Shown: in pieces, positions 41,382-43,190 of the stretch | Numbering within the stretch: the stretch's first letter is position 1 | Layout of the letters: every line of letters begins with the position of its first letter | Source of the DNA: Saprospira grandis DSM 2844 | Lineage (GTDB): Bacteria > Bacteroidota > Bacteroidia > Chitinophagales > Saprospiraceae | Reading direction: 5' to 3' | DNA: 43,190 nucleotides | Assembly (NCBI RefSeq): GCF_000275825.1 | Contig: NZ_JH719942.1 | Coordinates: 3,912,948-3,956,137, forward strand | Notes under the pieces: model-generated | Told to the model about the DNA's origin: nothing | What the model saw: only the letters and a program-made list of their open reading frames with translations | Databases searched by the model: none | Made by a program: the position numbers and the translations under genes

Positions 41382-42351
41382 CTTGGCTGCGTAGGCGCTC
41401 TTCTACGGTATCGGTTACTGAGCGCAAAATAGAAAAGGCAGTTTCGGCCATTAGGTTGCGTTTGTTATCCAAAAGGGGATTCACTTCTGTTACTTCCATG
41501 CACTTCAGGCGGTCTTCCTGAGCAAATCGACAGAGGAGCTGCCGGGCTTCTGCTGGGGTGAGTCCATTGGGGACCGGAGTGCCGGTGCCCTCAGAAACCA
41601 AATCAGAGTCCATGCTATCTACATCAAAAGAGACATAAATCATATCGCAGTTTTGGAGGTAGTGCAGACTTTCCTCAGCAATGCGGAGTGCGCCTTTTTC
41701 CTGCACCTCAGGCACTTCAAAAACCTTAATTTTATGTTGGTCAACTAAGAAGTTTTCTTCTTTTTCGGTATCTCTCAGGCCAATAAAGACCAGGTCCTCA
41801 GGATATATTTTTGGCGAGACTTCGCCTACTCTTTTAAGCTGCTCCCAATAGACATTGAGCTCGGGTGATAGGTTGTTTCGGCGCATATCTAGGTTGTCAA
41901 AACCCAAAGAGGCGGCCAGGGGCATTCCGTGCACATTGCCAGATGGGGTAGTATAAGGGGTGTGCAAATCGGCATGTGCATCTACCCAGATGACCCCCAG
42001 TCGTTTGTCTGGATAAGTCTTGCGCAGGCCTGCAATAGAGGCCCCCGCCGAAGAGTGGTCGCCAGAAAGGATGGTAAGAAACTGGGTCCCTTCCCGAAGC
42101 AATTGCTCCATAGCATCGGCTACATAATTATAGACCTTGAGGATGCCCTTAATGTGTTTGGCATGTCGGGTGGTCGAGCTGGGCCGAAACAAGATTTCGT
42201 TTTCATTGGGCACCAAATGCAACGGATAGTGGGCAAAATAGGTATCATTCACTTTGAGAGAGGCCACTTTCATGGCGCCAATACCTAGGCTGGCCCCACG
42301 GGTCCCCGCACCCAATTCAGAGCGGATTTCTAAAATTTGAATATTTTCCAT
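41371..42351 (-). CDS. Arginase/agmatinase-family ureohydrolase, probable arginase
   Basis: The ATG at 42351 (MENIQILEIRSELGAGTRG) gives 326 residues; the ATG at 42396 adds 15 residues and would lie upstream of the likely -7 box (TATCTTGG on the minus strand, 42387-42380). The binuclear manganese ligands are all visible: GDHS, DAHADLH and SFDVDSMD, with NGLTPAEA and EVNPLLDNK near the end. SELGAGTRGASLGIGA at the N-terminus is typical of bacterial arginases, which split arginine to ornithine and urea. Ornithine links to proline metabolism, although proC is 40 kb away. It overlaps truA tail to tail. Confidence 0.9.
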   Translation of the reverse strand: MENIQILEIRSELGAGTRGASLGIGAMKVASLKVNDTYFAHYPLHLVPNENEILFRPSSTTRHAKHIKGILKVYNYVADAMEQLLREGTQFLTILSGDHSSAGASIAGLRKTYPDKRLGVIWVDAHADLHTPYTTPSGNVHGMPLAASLGFDNLDMRRNNLSPELNVYWEQLKRVGEVSPKIYPEDLVFIGLRDTEKEENFLVDQHKIKVFEVPEVQEKGALRIAEESLHYLQNCDMIYVSFDVDSMDSDLVSEGTGTPVPNGLTPAEARQLLCRFAQEDRLKCMEVTEVNPLLDNKRNLMAETAFSILRSVTDTVEERLRSQATD

Positions 42352-42448
42352 AGCTGTTGTTGTTGTTCTGTGAAGATGGCCAAGATAAAAAAGCATTGGA
42401 GAAAATAAAAATTATGATTCTATAGCTTTTGCTTCCATCTTATTAGGA

Positions 42449-42642
42449 TTTGGGGCCCGCGGCCAGCAAAGCTGGCCGCCGCTATGCTGCGGGGCTCACA
42501 GGGCTGTTCGGCCCTTCAGGCTTCACTTCGTTTCGCCTTCGGTCTGGCCTGACGGCCACCCACTCCGCAGCGCTGGGCCGTTTGGCCTTCGGCCATGGCG
42601 GCAAAGCCGCCATCTTCAGCCTAAAGGCCGAAGGCCAAACGG
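42449..42642 (+). repeat. GC-rich intergenic element, copy R17, with large nested inverted repeat
   Basis: Forward copy. The head hairpin is GCGGCCAGC-AAA-GCTGGCCGC as in R11b. The core is a variant (CTCACAGGGCTGTTCGG). The cassette AGGCTTCACTTCGTTTCGCCT is also as in R11b. The tail contains 17-bp perfect arms (42578-42594 and 42626-42642) around a second hairpin ATGGCGGC-AAA-GCCGCCAT (42595-42613). Confidence 0.87.
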
Positions 42643-42652
42643 CAAAGAAAAA

Positions 42653-42714
42653 GCGAACAAGGACTTTAGTCCGTCAGTTCGCTCAGTCAACAACCCTGGG
42701 CTTCAGCCCAGGGC
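42653..42714 (+). repeat. Double-hairpin element, copy 2
   Basis: Same plan as 284-345. The first hairpin (42653-42682) has outer arms GCGAAC/GTTCGC and inner arms GGACT/AGTCC; both stems differ from copy 1 but stay paired. The second hairpin (42695-42714) is CCCTGGGC-TTCA-GCCCAGGG. Confidence 0.78.
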
Positions 42715-42765
42715 AGTAAGAATAGAAGTTGTTAAACAAGCTTAAGGGTCTAGTGAGCGTATTTT

Positions 42766-42828
42766 CCCATGGGCTGAAGCCCAGGGTTGTGGGGCTATGC
42801 AAACTGGCGGGCTAAAGCCCTTGTTTGC
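42766..42828 (-). repeat. Double-hairpin element, copy 3
   Basis: Reverse orientation. The first hairpin (42799-42828) is the exact reverse complement of 284-313. The second (42766-42786) is CCCATGGGC/GCCCAGGG. It faces copy 2 head to head or tail to tail within the R17-R18 gap. Confidence 0.78.
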
Positions 42829-42842
42829 TATAAATGATATGG

Positions 42843-42864
42843 GCCGATGGTTTTAACCGTCGGC
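42843..42864. repeat. Short palindrome with TT centre
   Basis: Arms GCCGATGGTT and AACCGTCGGC (one G-T pair) around TT. It has the same build as 139-158 and 193-212. The surrounding 42715-42765 and 42829-42899 hold no gene. Confidence 0.65.
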
Positions 42865-42899
42865 TCATTTTATTGGGCTTAGTATGCCCTCTTTTGTTG

Positions 42900-43073
42900 C
42901 TGTAGGTTTCAACCTCCACGTATATATATCCATCCTCCAGCCCCGAACGCCCCCCGGCCTAGCGCTCCGGCCGGCTCGCCCCCACGCCAGACCGAGCCAG
43001 CTTGCTGGCGAAGGGCCGAGCAGACCTGCGAGCCCCAAAGCGTAGCGCCTGCCGCAGGCAGGAGGCCCCAAAA
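42900..43073 (-). repeat. GC-rich intergenic element, copy R18
   Basis: Reverse copy whose head (CCCC plus four A) points to the gene at the right edge. The head is the R6 type with CTGCC-TGC-GGCAG arms. The core is intact and the cassette CCAGC-AA-GCTGG is as in R1. The tail has CATCC, ATATATA and a decayed form of the CTGTAGGTT palindrome. Confidence 0.87.
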
Positions 43074-43105
43074 CAGCAGCCTCAAAACATATTTTAAATC
43101 ACTTA

Positions 43106-43137
43106 TTCGTTCTAGCTCTTTTTTTTTGCGAACTTTG
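43106..43137 (+). promoter_or_regulatory. Candidate promoter of the right-edge gene
   Basis: TTCG (43106-43109), a 20-nt spacer, then GAACTTTG (43130-43137), one base off the TAnnTTTG box. The start site would be near 43144, about 20 nt before the ATG at 43164. Confidence 0.35.
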
Positions 43138-43163
43138 CGCCAAACACATATTAAAAATAGAGC

Positions 43164-43190
43164 ATGATGGATTTGCGGCGCGCAAGCAAG
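43164..43190 (+). CDS. Start of an unknown gene, cut by the window edge
   Basis: ATG ATG opens a frame MMDLRRASK that runs to the last base. It follows a plausible promoter and element R18 in the orientation seen before other genes (R5, R7). Too short to assign. Confidence 0.4.

Noticed and set aside
42352-42396. Longer arginase start (ATG at 42396)
   Set aside because: It adds 15 residues not typical for arginases and lies upstream of the candidate -7 box at 42380-42387. The MENIQILE start fits the family.
1-43190. Insertion sequence, integron or phage origin of the repeats
   Set aside because: No transposase, integrase, RAYT-type gene or phage gene was recognised. No consistent terminal inverted repeats or target duplications could be seen for the elements.

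Overview
The window looks like a chromosomal segment of a Bacteroidota bacterium, most likely a saprospirian close to Saprospira. The evidence is a 2138-residue secreted protein with a type IX secretion C-terminal domain and Ig/PKD-like modules, several TAnnTTTG-type promoter boxes, weak Shine-Dalgarno signals, and gene families typical of the phylum (BatA-like von Willebrand protein, TviB-type nucleotide-sugar dehydrogenase, Kdo transferase). The genus is inferred from memory of the group, not from a search.

Layout. 1-545: two inverted copies of a GC-rich repeat plus small palindromes. 548-2948 (-): an nhaD antiporter split by an in-frame TAG, then proC. 3368-5288 (+): acyl-CoA dehydrogenase and a small EF-hand protein. 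5455-7722 (-): gapA-pgk glycolytic pair with a hairpin and U-run between them. 8121-13200 (+): polysaccharide block (Wzz-like, O-antigen ligase/polymerase, PhyH-like oxygenase, nucleotide-sugar dehydrogenase). 13494-19910 (+): giant repetitive T9SS substrate with six units spaced about 290 residues apart. 20246-23933 (-): five RDD-domain membrane paralogues, one of them broken by an in-frame TAG, and a DUF975-like membrane protein. 24134-29175 (+): putative outer-membrane barrel, waaA, and a large membrane-anchored propeller-like protein. 29522-32509 (+): hpt, trmD, a TPR protein and a TVP38-type membrane protein. 32764-34331 (+): three AT-rich orphan genes between two identical 153-bp direct repeats. 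34891-42351: SDR, alpha/beta hydrolase, BatA-like protein, BCCT transporter, truA and arginase. A new gene starts at the right edge.

The outstanding feature is a dispersed, highly structured, GC-rich intergenic element. I count 19 copies (about 125-220 bp, both orientations), and it separates almost every transcription unit but never lies inside an apparent operon. Each copy has a head (T-run followed by GGGGC) that faces the neighbouring gene, a fixed core close to CGCAGGTCTGCTCGGCCCT, an interchangeable hairpin, a fixed GGTCTGGCC anchor, and a variable tail. When two copies share a gap they are always tail to tail. Hairpin arms differ between copies but remain complementary, which points to selection on structure. 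A second, smaller double-hairpin element (three copies) shows paired base changes in both stems. I know of no description of these families, but I could not search.

Most genes are ordinary housekeeping or envelope functions. No transposase, integrase, phage gene, CRISPR array, rRNA or tRNA was recognised.
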